Source of the DNA: Microcystis wesenbergii NRERC-220 | Lineage (GTDB): Bacteria > Cyanobacteriota > Cyanobacteriia > Cyanobacteriales > Microcystaceae | Direction: 5' to 3' | NCBI RefSeq assembly: GCF_032027425.1 | Contig: NZ_JAVSJA010000001.1 | Coordinates: 3,237,501-3,301,500, forward strand | DNA: 64,000 nt | Shown: positions 35,012 to 43,858 of the stretch, in pieces | Layout: every line of letters starts with the position of its first letter | How positions within the stretch are numbered: the first letter of the stretch is position 1 | Program-made: the position numbers and the translations under genes | Notes under the pieces: model-generated | Told to the model about the DNA's origin: nothing | What the model saw: only the letters and a program-made list of their open reading frames with translations | Databases searched by the model: none

Positions 35012-35035
35012 CCATAAGGGTAATCGATGGTGTTA

Positions 35036-35137
35036 AGTAGTCGTGCAAAATTAATTTCCTAGTGAAGATAGGCAAGAGGCAAGAGTGCCTCTTGCAAGAG
35101 GTGTTTAGATATGTGTAATTAATTTTGCTTAGGTACT
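35036..35137. repeat. Intact 102-bp MITE with TA target duplication
   Basis: Terminal inverted repeats AGTAGTCGTGCAAAATTAAT and (reversed) AGTACCTAAGCAAAATTAAT; TA at 35034-35035 and 35138-35139. The interior holds GGCAAGAGGCAAGAGTGCCT-like inverted repeats. It interrupts the IS630 transposase between GID and NTIDYPYG codons. Confidence 0.85.
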
Positions 35138-36859
35138 TATCTATTCCAGCTTCATCAATATAGACAAATCTTTCCGGGGCATAACCTCTGATTTTTTGGA
35201 GAAACTCTTTTCGGGCTTCTTCATCTCTTTCTCTGTAGCCATAAGTTTTTTTTTCTAGTAAATCCAATTCTTTTGAGGGCTTGACCAATTCTCATCCTAC
35301 TGACTGGGTTAGCCCATTTTTGGGCCATTTTTTCTTGGGTCAAATGCCCATATTGTTCGGCCAACTTTTGAAAGGCTTCTAAATCGTCAATTTGGGGCTT
35401 CGGCCCTCGACGATAGTTAGTTTTAGCGGCCACCGTCCCAGTTTGTTTCTTCCGTTTCAGCCAGATGTCTAATGTATTACGACTAATATTGAGGGTGCGA
35501 CAGACATGGCTTTTTTTCTCCCCTCGCTCTACGGCACTCACTGCTTTCTGTCTTAAATCATCACTATAGGGTGCTGCCATGAAAGCTTCTCCTCATTTCT
35601 TTTTCTCTATTATGTCCTAACTATCCCGCTCTTTGCTATATAAACCGAACCCGAATCTACCCCTCGATCATCATCGTGGCGAGGACTGACTGCGATCGTG
35701 TTACCACTAATAGAACAGACGTACCAAATTCTTCCCCGACTTGTCCATCGTTAGCAGTCAGTTTGGCTGTTTCTTGCCATTTTCCGTTTACTTTCTCAAA
35801 AACGTAGGCTGCGCCTTTGGTTTCGTCACTTTCAGATGCTCCGACAACAATGGTGTTACCCTCAATAGCCGCCGGTGTTCCAAACTCATCTCCATTTTTT
35901 CCATCGCTGGCACTCAATTTCGCTGTTTCTGTCCAAATGCCATTAAGGTTTTCATAAATATAAACCGAGCCAGAGTTTGGTTGCTGTCCATTGCTTTTGA
36001 CTGCTCCGATGACAGCCTGATTACCATCGATATCGATATATCTACCAAAAAGAGCCCCCGGTCAGGGATCGCTGGCATAAATTTTGCCAGTTTCTGTCCA
36101 ACCGCCATTGACTTGACCGTAAATATAAACACAACCTGAATCCAAGCCTTTGTGGTCTGTGCCGGGCCCCCCGATCAGGAGCGTACCACTATCAGTCGAA
36201 TCAAAAGAAGTGCCGAAGCGATCCCCTTGTTTTCCATCACTCGACCTAAGTTTGGCTGTCTGCATCCACCCGCTCCTACCCTGATTGAAGATATACACAG
36301 AACCAGGACCTCTGTTCCAAGAGCCGACAAAAGCTGTGTTGCTATTAAGCCTGATGGTGTCACCGAAGAGGTCGCCTGCTCTGCCATCTTTTGGCTTGAG
36401 TTTCGCTTTCTCTGTCCATACACCATTAGTGTTATTAAATATGTAAGCTGAACCAGAGTCCAAGCCATTGTCATCATCTTGAGCGGCTCCGACTAGGAGA
36501 GTATTGCCATCGAGGGAGACATTTTGTCCAAAGCAATCATAGGCTTGTCCGTCGCTGGCCGTGATTTTAACTGCGGATGGAGATGAAGACAAAGGCAGCA
36601 TTGATGTATTCTCCTGCATTTCTCAATAGTCTGAATTGTACTATACGCAAACTAACTAAGTATGAATATACTAGCTATGTCTAAAAGTCTTAGAGATACT
36701 GAGTTAAATCAATACAATACTGATGATCTAGTGGATCAAGCTTCTGAAACCGTTAGGCAGATATGGTTTGAAGCAAAAAGTTTTAAATTTGACCCTCCGA
36801 CCATTATTATAGTTTGTTTCCGGGCAGAAAACCATCAAAAAAAATTAAGCGAACGGTGA

Positions 36860-37198
36860 GTTAAAATTTTTAAGTTTAAGCTTGATTTCTTCAAAGCTGC
36901 GGAACTATAATATGATGGTTGCGCGACATCATTAGATCTCTCGCAAAAATCAAAAATCTGACCTTAGGTAAAGAGTAAGGAGCCAGTAGTCTCCGAGTCA
37001 GGAGAATTAAGAATGAGCATTAATCAATTAAATGCTTTATTTAGGGAGTTTGTGCGATTTTATGCCTATTTTTCTCATTTTTGAACTTTCAGAAATTAAT
37101 TATGGCAAGAACTCTATTGGCGGTATTCAGAGTAATGAGGTAAAGCGATTTTCCCCTCTGCTCTCTGTTCCCTTAAACTCGTAAGTTGTGTCTTTCTT
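36860..37198. other. Intergenic region upstream of the FG-GAP gene
   Basis: 339 bp between a rejected small frame and the FG-GAP gene. It contains a short open frame from ATG 37013 (MSINQLNALFREFVRF) that looks like a leftover transposase start, and no clear promoter pair. Otherwise nothing recognised. Confidence 0.5.
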
Positions 37199-39961
37199 AT
37201 GGCTAATAAATCTTTTAATTTGTCCGAGCTTAACGGCGCCAACGGCTTCGTAATTAACGGTATTGATGCGGGTGACTTCTCAGGCCGTCAAGTCAGCAAT
37301 GCCGGGGATGTTAACGGGGATGGCATCGACGACCTGATTATCGGTGCTCCCTATGCCGACCCCAACGGCAAGAGTAAGGCGGGGGAAAGCTACGTGCTCT
37401 TTGGCAGCAACAGTGGTTTTAGTGCCAGCATCGACCTCTCTACCCTCAATGGTTCCAACGGCTTCCTCATCAATGGCATTGAGGCCAATAACCGATTGGG
37501 CTTCTCCGTCAGTGGTGCTGGGGATGTCAACGGCGACGGCATCGACGACCTGATTGTTGGGACAAGCCTTGCCGGGGCAAACCGTACCGACCCCAACGGC
37601 GACAGTGAAGCAGCCCCGGGACAAAGCTACGTGGTCTTCGGTAGCAGCAGCGGCTTTAGTGCCAGCCTCGACCTCGCTACTCTCAATGGTTCCAATGGCT
37701 TCACCATCAATGGCATTGACACTGGTGACAATTTAGGAGTCTTCGTTAGCAATGCTGGGGATGTAAACGGGGACGGCATTGACGACCTGATTGTTGGGGC
37801 CAGCCTTGCTGACCCCAACGGACAGACTGATGCGGGGGAGATTTACGTGATCTTTGGTAATAGCAGCGGCTTTAGCGCCAGCCTTGATCCCTCTACACTC
37901 AACGGTTTCAATGGCTTCACTATCAATGGCATTCAGGCGGGTGACTACTCAGGATACTCTGTCGGCAGTGCCGGGGATATCAACGGCGATGGCATCGACG
38001 ACCTAATTATTGGCGCTCCCTGTGCCGACCCCAACGGCAAGAGTAAGGCGGGGGAAAGCTATGTGATCTTCGGCAGCAGTAGCGGTTTTAGTGCCAGCAT
38101 CGACCTCTCTACCCTCAATGGGAGCAACGGCTTCGTGATTAACGGCATCAATCAAGGCGACTACTCAGGACGCTCCGTTAGCGCTGCTGGGGACATTAAT
38201 GGAGATGGCATCGACGACCTGATTATCGGGGCTCCCCAGATTCCCTTTGCCACTAGCATCCCCGCCAGTACAGGGGCAAGCTACGTGGTCTTCGGCAGCA
38301 ACAGTGGTTTTAGTGCCAGCCTCAACCTCTCTACTCTCAACGGCAGCAACGGTTTTGTGATTGAGGGCATCGCTCCAGGAGACTCATTAGGCCTCTTTGT
38401 TAGTAGTGCCGGGGATGTGAACGGGGATGGCATCGACGACCTGATTATTGGTGCCCCCTTTGCCGACCCCAACGGCAACAGTAAGGCGGGACAAAGCTAC
38501 GTGGTCTTCGGCAGCAGTAACGGCTTTAGTGCCAGCCTCGACCCCTCCACCTTGGATGGTAGCAACGGCTTCGCCATTAACGGTATTGCAGCGGAGGATA
38601 ACTCAGGTCGCTCCGTCAGCGGTGCCGGAGATGTGAACGGGGATGGCATTGACGACCTGATTATCGGTGCCCGCTATGCTGACCCCAACGGCAAGAGCGA
38701 GGGGGGACAAAGCTACGTGGTCTTCGGCAATATCGCCCCCAAACTCGACCTCAACGGTCAGGGAACGGGGATTAATTTTGCGGCGACCTTTACCCCCAAA
38801 GGAGGTGCTGTCTCGGTGGTAGATAAAGTCGCCCTCACCGTCGCTGATTTTGCTCTGCCCGGTGGAGTAAAGACCGCCCTCAACCCTAACACCGCCACCC
38901 TTAAGGGAGCTACCGTCAAGATCACCAATTTATTAGACGGTACGAACGAATTACTCCGCGCCACCCCTGGCAGTACCGGCATCACAGCTACTTATGATGC
39001 TGCCTTGGGGGTGCTAACCCTCACGGGGACAGCAACGCTCGCCCAATACCAACAAGTCCTTCGTACCGTTGTTTACAATAACAAGGCAACCAATCCCAAT
39101 ACCACCGCCCGCACCATTGAGTTTGTCCTCGATGATGGGCAAGCTCACAGCAACACCAGTGCGGTAGCGACAACAACTGTTACTTTCAAACAATCTGCGG
39201 CCACTGTCACCTCCCCAACTGTTACTTCCCAAGAAGCCGCGGCCGCTGCCACCACCACCGTCAGCACTGAAACAGCGCAGGATAATTCAGTATTCTCTCT
39301 CGCTCAACTGGATGGGATTAATGGGTTCACAATTTCCGGCACTACTGAAGGCGAGAATTTTGGCTTATTGGTATCAGGAGAAGGTGATTTCAACGGCGAT
39401 GGATTTGATGACTTAGTTATTAGTGCCCCCTATGCCGATCCTCGCCGCAAGACATCCGCAGGAACTGCCTACGTGGTGTTCGGCTCTGGGGAAGGAATTC
39501 CAGCTAACCTCAAGGCCTCTGACTTAGATGGCAGCAATGGTTTCGCCATCCCCGGACTGGCGGTACTCAATCGATCGGGGCGATCATCTGCCATTGTCGG
39601 TGACATGAATGGCGATGGATTAGACGATCTAATTATTGGTGCGCCCTATGCTAGTACCCAAGGAGACAACGTGGGAGAAGCATATGTCATTTTCGGCAGT
39701 AACACACCTTTCCCTGCCACTTTTAACCTAGCTAATCTAAATGGCAGCAATGGTTTTACCCTCTATCCCCAAATCCTGCCGCAGGGACAGGCAGCGGACA
39801 ATTTTGCGAGTGCTGGCTTCTCCCCAGCAGAAGGCGGATTCGGACGTTCCGTCAATAGTGCCGGGGATATCAATGGCGATGGACGAGAAGAACTAGCTCT
39901 CGACTCATTTCCCGAAACAATTCTACCGGATGGTAGATCTGACTCGAGGGAGTATAAATGA
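37199..39961 (+). CDS. FG-GAP / integrin-alpha-like beta-propeller protein, probably 3'-truncated
   Basis: 920 residues starting MANKSFNLSELNGANG. Residues ~1-510 hold seven FG-GAP blades, each with a Ca-binding core such as DVNGDGIDDLIIGAPYADP and a YVVFGSxxGFSAS strand, making one complete propeller. Residues ~515-690 form a beta-sandwich linker (VVDKVALTVADFALPGG), and from ~705 a second propeller begins but stops after three blades (NSAGDINGDGREELALD), so the 3' end seems lost. No signal peptide is seen. Surface or extracellular binding is the usual role. It is oriented oppositely to the broken FG-GAP gene next to it, and its blades are highly similar in DNA. Confidence 0.85.
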   Translation: MANKSFNLSELNGANGFVINGIDAGDFSGRQVSNAGDVNGDGIDDLIIGAPYADPNGKSKAGESYVLFGSNSGFSASIDLSTLNGSNGFLINGIEANNRLGFSVSGAGDVNGDGIDDLIVGTSLAGANRTDPNGDSEAAPGQSYVVFGSSSGFSASLDLATLNGSNGFTINGIDTGDNLGVFVSNAGDVNGDGIDDLIVGASLADPNGQTDAGEIYVIFGNSSGFSASLDPSTLNGFNGFTINGIQAGDYSGYSVGSAGDINGDGIDDLIIGAPCADPNGKSKAGESYVIFGSSSGFSASIDLSTLNGSNGFVINGINQGDYSGRSVSAAGDINGDGIDDLIIGAPQIPFATSIPASTGASYVVFGSNSGFSASLNLSTLNGSNGFVIEGIAPGDSLGLFVSSAGDVNGDGIDDLIIGAPFADPNGNSKAGQSYVVFGSSNGFSASLDPSTLDGSNGFAINGIAAEDNSGRSVSGAGDVNGDGIDDLIIGARYADPNGKSEGGQSYVVFGNIAPKLDLNGQGTGINFAATFTPKGGAVSVVDKVALTVADFALPGGVKTALNPNTATLKGATVKITNLLDGTNELLRATPGSTGITATYDAALGVLTLTGTATLAQYQQVLRTVVYNNKATNPNTTARTIEFVLDDGQAHSNTSAVATTTVTFKQSAATVTSPTVTSQEAAAAATTTVSTETAQDNSVFSLAQLDGINGFTISGTTEGENFGLLVSGEGDFNGDGFDDLVISAPYADPRRKTSAGTAYVVFGSGEGIPANLKASDLDGSNGFAIPGLAVLNRSGRSSAIVGDMNGDGLDDLIIGAPYASTQGDNVGEAYVIFGSNTPFPATFNLANLNGSNGFTLYPQILPQGQAADNFASAGFSPAEGGFGRSVNSAGDINGDGREELALDSFPETILPDGRSDSREYK

Positions 39962-40086
39962 CTTCTAAGGATTTGCGTTTCATGATCTAAATAAATTGAC
40001 TGGTTTTAAGGTACATCATACTATGTACATCAGTCAAGCCACGGTTGAATCATAGCGAAATATGGTATCATCTTACTGGTAGTCGG

Positions 40087-41361
40087 CTGAGAGGGGGACA
40101 AGCGAGCTAGAAGGTAGATAGGGCAAGCGATATCGCTCTTTGTCCTTTGATGTAATCCTTCAACCGATAGCGGCTAATTTGCATTAGCTCTTCTATATTT
40201 TTTGGGAACATTTGATGTAGCTGGAGCCAATGATAGAGATGTTGACCCACATAAAAACTGCTGTGTCTGCGTTGACCTTTATATCTTTTTTCAGGTCTTG
40301 TAACATATTTTTGGATTCCCATATCCTTAATTTTTTTACCTTGTAGTGTGGCACTTGTATAGGCGATAGCTATAACAATTATCAGCTTTGATAGGTATTT
40401 CGGTGCTAATTGAGAACCTTCTAAGCTATAGCCTCCCGACTTAAAATCTCGGAACATCTCCTCAATATCAAATCTTTTTTGATAGGCCATTATTGCCGTC
40501 TCTAAATCTCCAAAGTTAGTCAGAATATACCAAGGCTCTTTTGTTGGAAAACCCCGATAAGTTTTTTTCCACTTACCCGCTAAGTTAAACTCGCCAAATC
40601 CCTTCTCTTTTGTAAGATTAACATCATTTAAAAATAGTTGAGTTCCTGGACTTAAACCTAAGGCTCTCATTTCTTGATAAATTCCTTCTTTTGTCTTGAC
40701 ATTTGTACTTTTTTTTTGTCTTAAGCAAAAGTATAAACTCTGCTTCTGAAGCCACTTTCCAAGACTGACCGAGCAAAATTCTCTATCTCCTAACACCACG
40801 ATTTTATGACCTGATAGCACGGTCAATGTTTTTTCTAATACTCGCTGCTGTTCTTCGAGATTACTACTTCCTTTTTTATCTAATATCTCCCCATAGATTG
40901 GGATGGCTCTCTTGTCATAAATTAGACTCACCATCAAGATATTTATTGCTCCCCAACTTGTCCGGTCTATAGCAATATACGCTAATCCTTTTGTTGTGAA
41001 TCTCTGCTGCTGTTTTAACATCTCTTTTAGGCAGAGAAACCAGATTTTTTCAATATTCAGAATTTCCAGCTTTAAAAATCTTTTTAGTTTTTTTCTCCGA
41101 CTCTCAAACAGGATTGGTATTGGTAAGGCTTCAGCTAATATCTCTAACTTAGCTTGCTTTAGTATTTGCCAGGTTCCAACTATCATTAACAACAGTAGAT
41201 ATCTGGCTCGTCCCAGTTCATTTTCTAACACTTTCTGGTATAGTTCACTTATCATTTTCGTTATTTAGGTCATATATGGTAAATATGACTGATCTTTTTT
41301 GGGAGTCTGTGTCTGTATTTTATGCTACATAAGCTTTTCAGCTTGCTTGTCCCCCTGTCAG
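40087..41361 (-). mobile_element. IS4-family element (1275 bp)
   Basis: The 9-bp duplication GGTAGTCGG lies at 40078-40086 and 41362-41370. Ends share CTGAGAGGGGGACAAGC and, reversed, CTGACAGGGGGACAAGC. One complete transposase is inside. Confidence 0.87.
40107..41255 (-). CDS. IS4-family transposase
   Basis: 382 residues. DDE motifs are visible at YIAIDRTSWGAINI, IVVLGDREFCSVSLG and the YREK block YQKRFDIEEMFRDFKSGG. It is complete. It differs from the other two IS4-type transposases in this window, so three distinct IS4 lineages coexist here. Confidence 0.9.
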   Translation of the reverse strand: MISELYQKVLENELGRARYLLLLMIVGTWQILKQAKLEILAEALPIPILFESRRKKLKRFLKLEILNIEKIWFLCLKEMLKQQQRFTTKGLAYIAIDRTSWGAINILMVSLIYDKRAIPIYGEILDKKGSSNLEEQQRVLEKTLTVLSGHKIVVLGDREFCSVSLGKWLQKQSLYFCLRQKKSTNVKTKEGIYQEMRALGLSPGTQLFLNDVNLTKEKGFGEFNLAGKWKKTYRGFPTKEPWYILTNFGDLETAIMAYQKRFDIEEMFRDFKSGGYSLEGSQLAPKYLSKLIIVIAIAYTSATLQGKKIKDMGIQKYVTRPEKRYKGQRRHSSFYVGQHLYHWLQLHQMFPKNIEELMQISRYRLKDYIKGQRAISLALSTF

Positions 41362-42271
41362 GGTAGTCGGTTGTTCGTCCTTGGCCGCTCGTCGTTTGTA
41401 GTAACGACTTGAGTCGTTGCAGTTACTCATCTAAACTGCACAAATTATCGAAAATGTTATCAGATAAACCAATGAGTAGTTCCAGCTTGCCGATTGTAAT
41501 TTATTTCCCATTTAAAATCCACCTTAGATAAATTAAAACATTTGCCAATCAATGAAGACAAAATTTCGAGTTTCCGCCATCGTTTCCACTTATAATTCTG
41601 AACAATTTATCAGAGGATGTTTGCAGGATCTAATTGCACAGACACTTTATCAAAAAGGTGAGCTACAAATTATTGTAATTGATAGCGCTTCCCCCCAGGA
41701 TGAAAAGTCAATTGTCCAGCAGTTTCAGGCAGATTATCCTAATATTGTTTACCAGCGTACTGCGACAAGAGAAACTATTTATACAGCCTGGAATCGGGGA
41801 ATCAAAATGGCGCAGGGAAGCTATATCACCAATGCTAATACAGATGATAGGCGGCGTTCTGATGCCTTAGAAGTTATGGCAAACTACTTAGACGAGCATC
41901 CAAAAATCTGCCTTGTTTATGCTGATCAACTACTCACAAATGTCGCCAATGAAACCTTTGACAATACGCAAGCAGAACAGCGCTTCAATTGGCCGCCTTA
42001 TTCCTATTCAGAACTGAAGCAGCGATGTTGTGTTGGTTCCCAGCCAATGTGGCGAAAGTCACTCCATAAACCCTATGGTGATTTTCGGTCTGATTTCCAT
42101 TGTGCTGGGGATTATGAATTTTGGTTGCGTCTTGGTAGTCACGGGGAAAAAATGGCCTTAATTCCCCAGATTCTCGGACTGTATTACTTAAATCCACAAG
42201 GGATAGAGTATGGTGTCCCTGGAAGAGCTTCTGAAGAAAGTAAGTTAGTCCGAAAGCTATATATAACAAAT

Positions 42272-43363
42272 CTAAGTACAGGACAAAAAATGTAAGGACT
42301 GGAGAAAAAGAGAAAAGTTAGGTAATGAAGGATTGAGAATAAGATGACGAAGGTGGTCTAAACCTAGCCGAAAGAGGCTTTTTGCTCGGCGACCATGTTT
42401 CTTGATAGGAATTGGATTAAGATGATGTATCTCCAATCCTGTCTTGAGAGACCAGACCAAAGCTAAAGTCAGTAAGGCTAAAAGCTTACGCAGACGTTTT
42501 GGGTCAGTAAAGTGAGTAGATTCTAGACAAAACCCACGGGTCTTAAAGATGCCAAAAAGAGTTTCAATACCCCAACGTTGGGCATAATCCTGAATCAGAC
42601 CCAGACAATCGGGCTGTCCAATGACGATGAGCAAAGAATTATCGGGTAAGCGAAGAGCCTCTACAGAAACGGGATAACCCCAAATTAGACAACTCCCCTG
42701 CAGACGTTGAGATTCACCAATGGCAAGATGGGCAAAAATAACCTTGGCGGCCAACCGCTTGCCATTGTACTCAATCTTGTCTGTCGCCCGAATTCTTAAA
42801 CAGAAAGCCAGCATCGGTTCAAGCAAAAGATACCTCAGCCACGCCAGCCCAATAAACTCACGGTCTCCACACAAGCAACGAATCTCCGCAGAAGGAAAAA
42901 TCTTCAGCATCTCCTCAATAAAACGCATCCGTTCATCGCTGTTTGAGTTGCCTTTTTTCTTCTTGAGCATCCACCAGAGAATGGGAATAGCTACCCCTTC
43001 ATGGACAATGCCGACTGTGAGGATGTTGTAGTGATGACTACCAAATGACCAATTGGTGCGGTCAATACTCAATACCCAGGGTTGAGGGATATTGAGCCAC
43101 TGGACTACAATGCGAGCTATTTCAGGGTAATCTATCTCGAAGTCCCCAAAAAAGCGTTGTAATCGTTTGTAATGGGACTCTACCAATACCCGACCTTCAA
43201 AACCTAGGGCTAATTCCTTGAGGTTGACGGTTTTTACTTTCAACAGAGCCAGTAAGAATAGAGCGAGGAAAGAGAGTCTTGCTCCGTGCCATCGCAAATG
43301 AGGTTTGAGAGCTTGTTTCAACGCATTATACTGGTTCATAGGGGTTTCGAGATTAGTGCTATT
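42272..43363 (-). CDS. IS4-family transposase (copy 1)
   Basis: About 363 residues if started near MRNSTNLETP; a further in-frame ATG (MNQYNALKQAL) is also possible and the exact start is unresolved. Catalytic motifs lie in VLSIDRTNWSFG, RCLCGDREFIGLAW and the YREK block YAQRWGIETLFGIFKTRG. The stop codon TAG is formed by the terminal repeat of the element itself. Identical to the transposase in copy 2, so transposition or gene conversion is recent. Confidence 0.87.
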   Translation of the reverse strand, partial: NSTNLETPMNQYNALKQALKPHLRWHGARLSFLALFLLALLKVKTVNLKELALGFEGRVLVESHYKRLQRFFGDFEIDYPEIARIVVQWLNIPQPWVLSIDRTNWSFGSHHYNILTVGIVHEGVAIPILWWMLKKKKGNSNSDERMRFIEEMLKIFPSAEIRCLCGDREFIGLAWLRYLLLEPMLAFCLRIRATDKIEYNGKRLAAKVIFAHLAIGESQRLQGSCLIWGYPVSVEALRLPDNSLLIVIGQPDCLGLIQDYAQRWGIETLFGIFKTRGFCLESTHFTDPKRLRKLLALLTLALVWSLKTGLEIHHLNPIPIKKHGRRAKSLFRLGLDHLRHLILNPSLPNFSLFLQSLHFLSCT

Positions 43364-43416
43364 TCTCATAAAACCCCACTCCCGCCTACTTTTCAAGCTT
43401 TTTGTCCTGTACTTAG
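42272..43416 (-). mobile_element. IS4-family element copy 1 (1145 bp)
   Basis: Ends CTAAGTACAGGACAAAAA at both sides; 9-bp duplication ATAACAAAT at 42263-42271 and 43417-43425. Its transposase is identical in sequence to that of the copy at 48824-49968. Confidence 0.9.
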
Positions 43417-43858
43417 ATAACAAATCAACCCCCAAAAAGCAGTTTCAAATCGCTATTAGTTCCTTTAAGCAGTTTAATTATTGGCATTATTTTATTGATT
43501 TTCTCGATCTTATTTAAAACTCGAGAGCCTTGGTTAAGAGTCGGAGGAATCTTGTTATCAATTGCTCTAATTTTAGGAATTTTCGGTTATTTAAAGTGGA
43601 TAAATGCCAAGGAACTTCGCCTGACAAGAGTTGTTTTGGTTGTTGCAGGATTGGCTTTTTTAGTTCTTCCGTACTTTTCGATTTTCTAAGCTAAGACTGA
43701 GTAGGGACGAGTCGGGGAGACTTCTCCCACAAAACCAATGCTACTAGCTGCTTGACAACCATCCTGAAAGGTACTGAACGGTTACTTGACGTTTTTGAGT
43801 AATGTGGAGTACAATTGAAATGCCGCAAAACCAAGGAGACTAAAAGGAGACTAAATTG

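Larger units (their letters stand above)
33422..35580 (-). pseudogene. IS630-family transposase, interrupted
   Basis: The N-terminal HTH part (MAAPYSDDLRQKAVSAVERG) starts at 35580. At a run of nine A (near 35250) the frame must shift by +1 to pass from RIGFTRKK into TYGYRERDEEARKEF; such slippery runs are used for frameshifting in IS630 elements. The catalytic part VYIDEAGID is then cut by a MITE (35036-35137) and shortly after by an IS4-family element (33837-35011). The C-terminal DDE part resumes (GWWRGSTIAPMVFEG, IIIIDNASFHP, LPAYSPDINKIEKFW). All three acidic motifs survive in pieces, but no complete protein can be made. Confidence 0.85.
33404..35638 (-). mobile_element. IS630-family element carrying two nested insertions
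   Basis: Imperfect ends TGGCATAGAACGAG and TAGCAAAGAGCGGG both continue to a shared TAGTTAGGACA, and TA is duplicated at 33402-33403 and 35639-35640. Removing the nested IS4 and MITE leaves about 950 bp. It interrupts the FG-GAP pseudogene between Tyr-Ile and Phe codons. Confidence 0.8.
32824..36601 (-). pseudogene. FG-GAP beta-propeller surface protein, broken by a stop, a frameshift and insertions
   Basis: The likely start is ATG 36601 (MLPLSSSPSAVKITAS), with AGGAGA eight bases upstream. Repeats with DGQAYDCFGQNVSLDGNTLLVGA-like blades continue in one frame to an in-frame TGA at 36062-36064, resume in the same frame (PGALFGRYIDIDGNQAVIGA), shift by one base near 35708-35716, and are cut by an IS630-type element at TA. 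Beyond it they continue (FQKINGVWTQVYKLTAIDGK) into an RTX-like tail (DTLTGGASNDHLFGG) ending at 32824. Part of the tail is duplicated at about 32764-32885. In the intact state this would be a secreted seven-bladed propeller; now clearly non-functional. Confidence 0.82.
41552..43689 (+). pseudogene. Family 2 glycosyltransferase with membrane tail, split by an IS4-type element
   Basis: The N-terminal part (41552-42271) is a GT-A glycosyltransferase: RVSAIVSTYNSEQFIRG, acidic NANTDDRRRSDAL, and GDYEFWLRLGSHG. It is cut after KLYITN by an IS whose target duplication is ATAACAAAT. Beyond the IS the frame continues exactly (QPPKSSFKSLL, 43426-43689) with two membrane segments and ends FLVLPYFSIF. 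Joined, the gene would give 327 residues. Split, it yields a soluble catalytic part with a few IS-encoded residues (LSTGQKM), which might retain activity without membrane anchoring. Sugar donor and acceptor unknown. Confidence 0.8.

Noticed and set aside
36662-36859. 65-residue plus-strand frame (MNILAMSKSLRDTELN)
   Set aside because: Its second half lies in a dispersed non-coding repeat also found near 31221; no ribosome site or family match seen.
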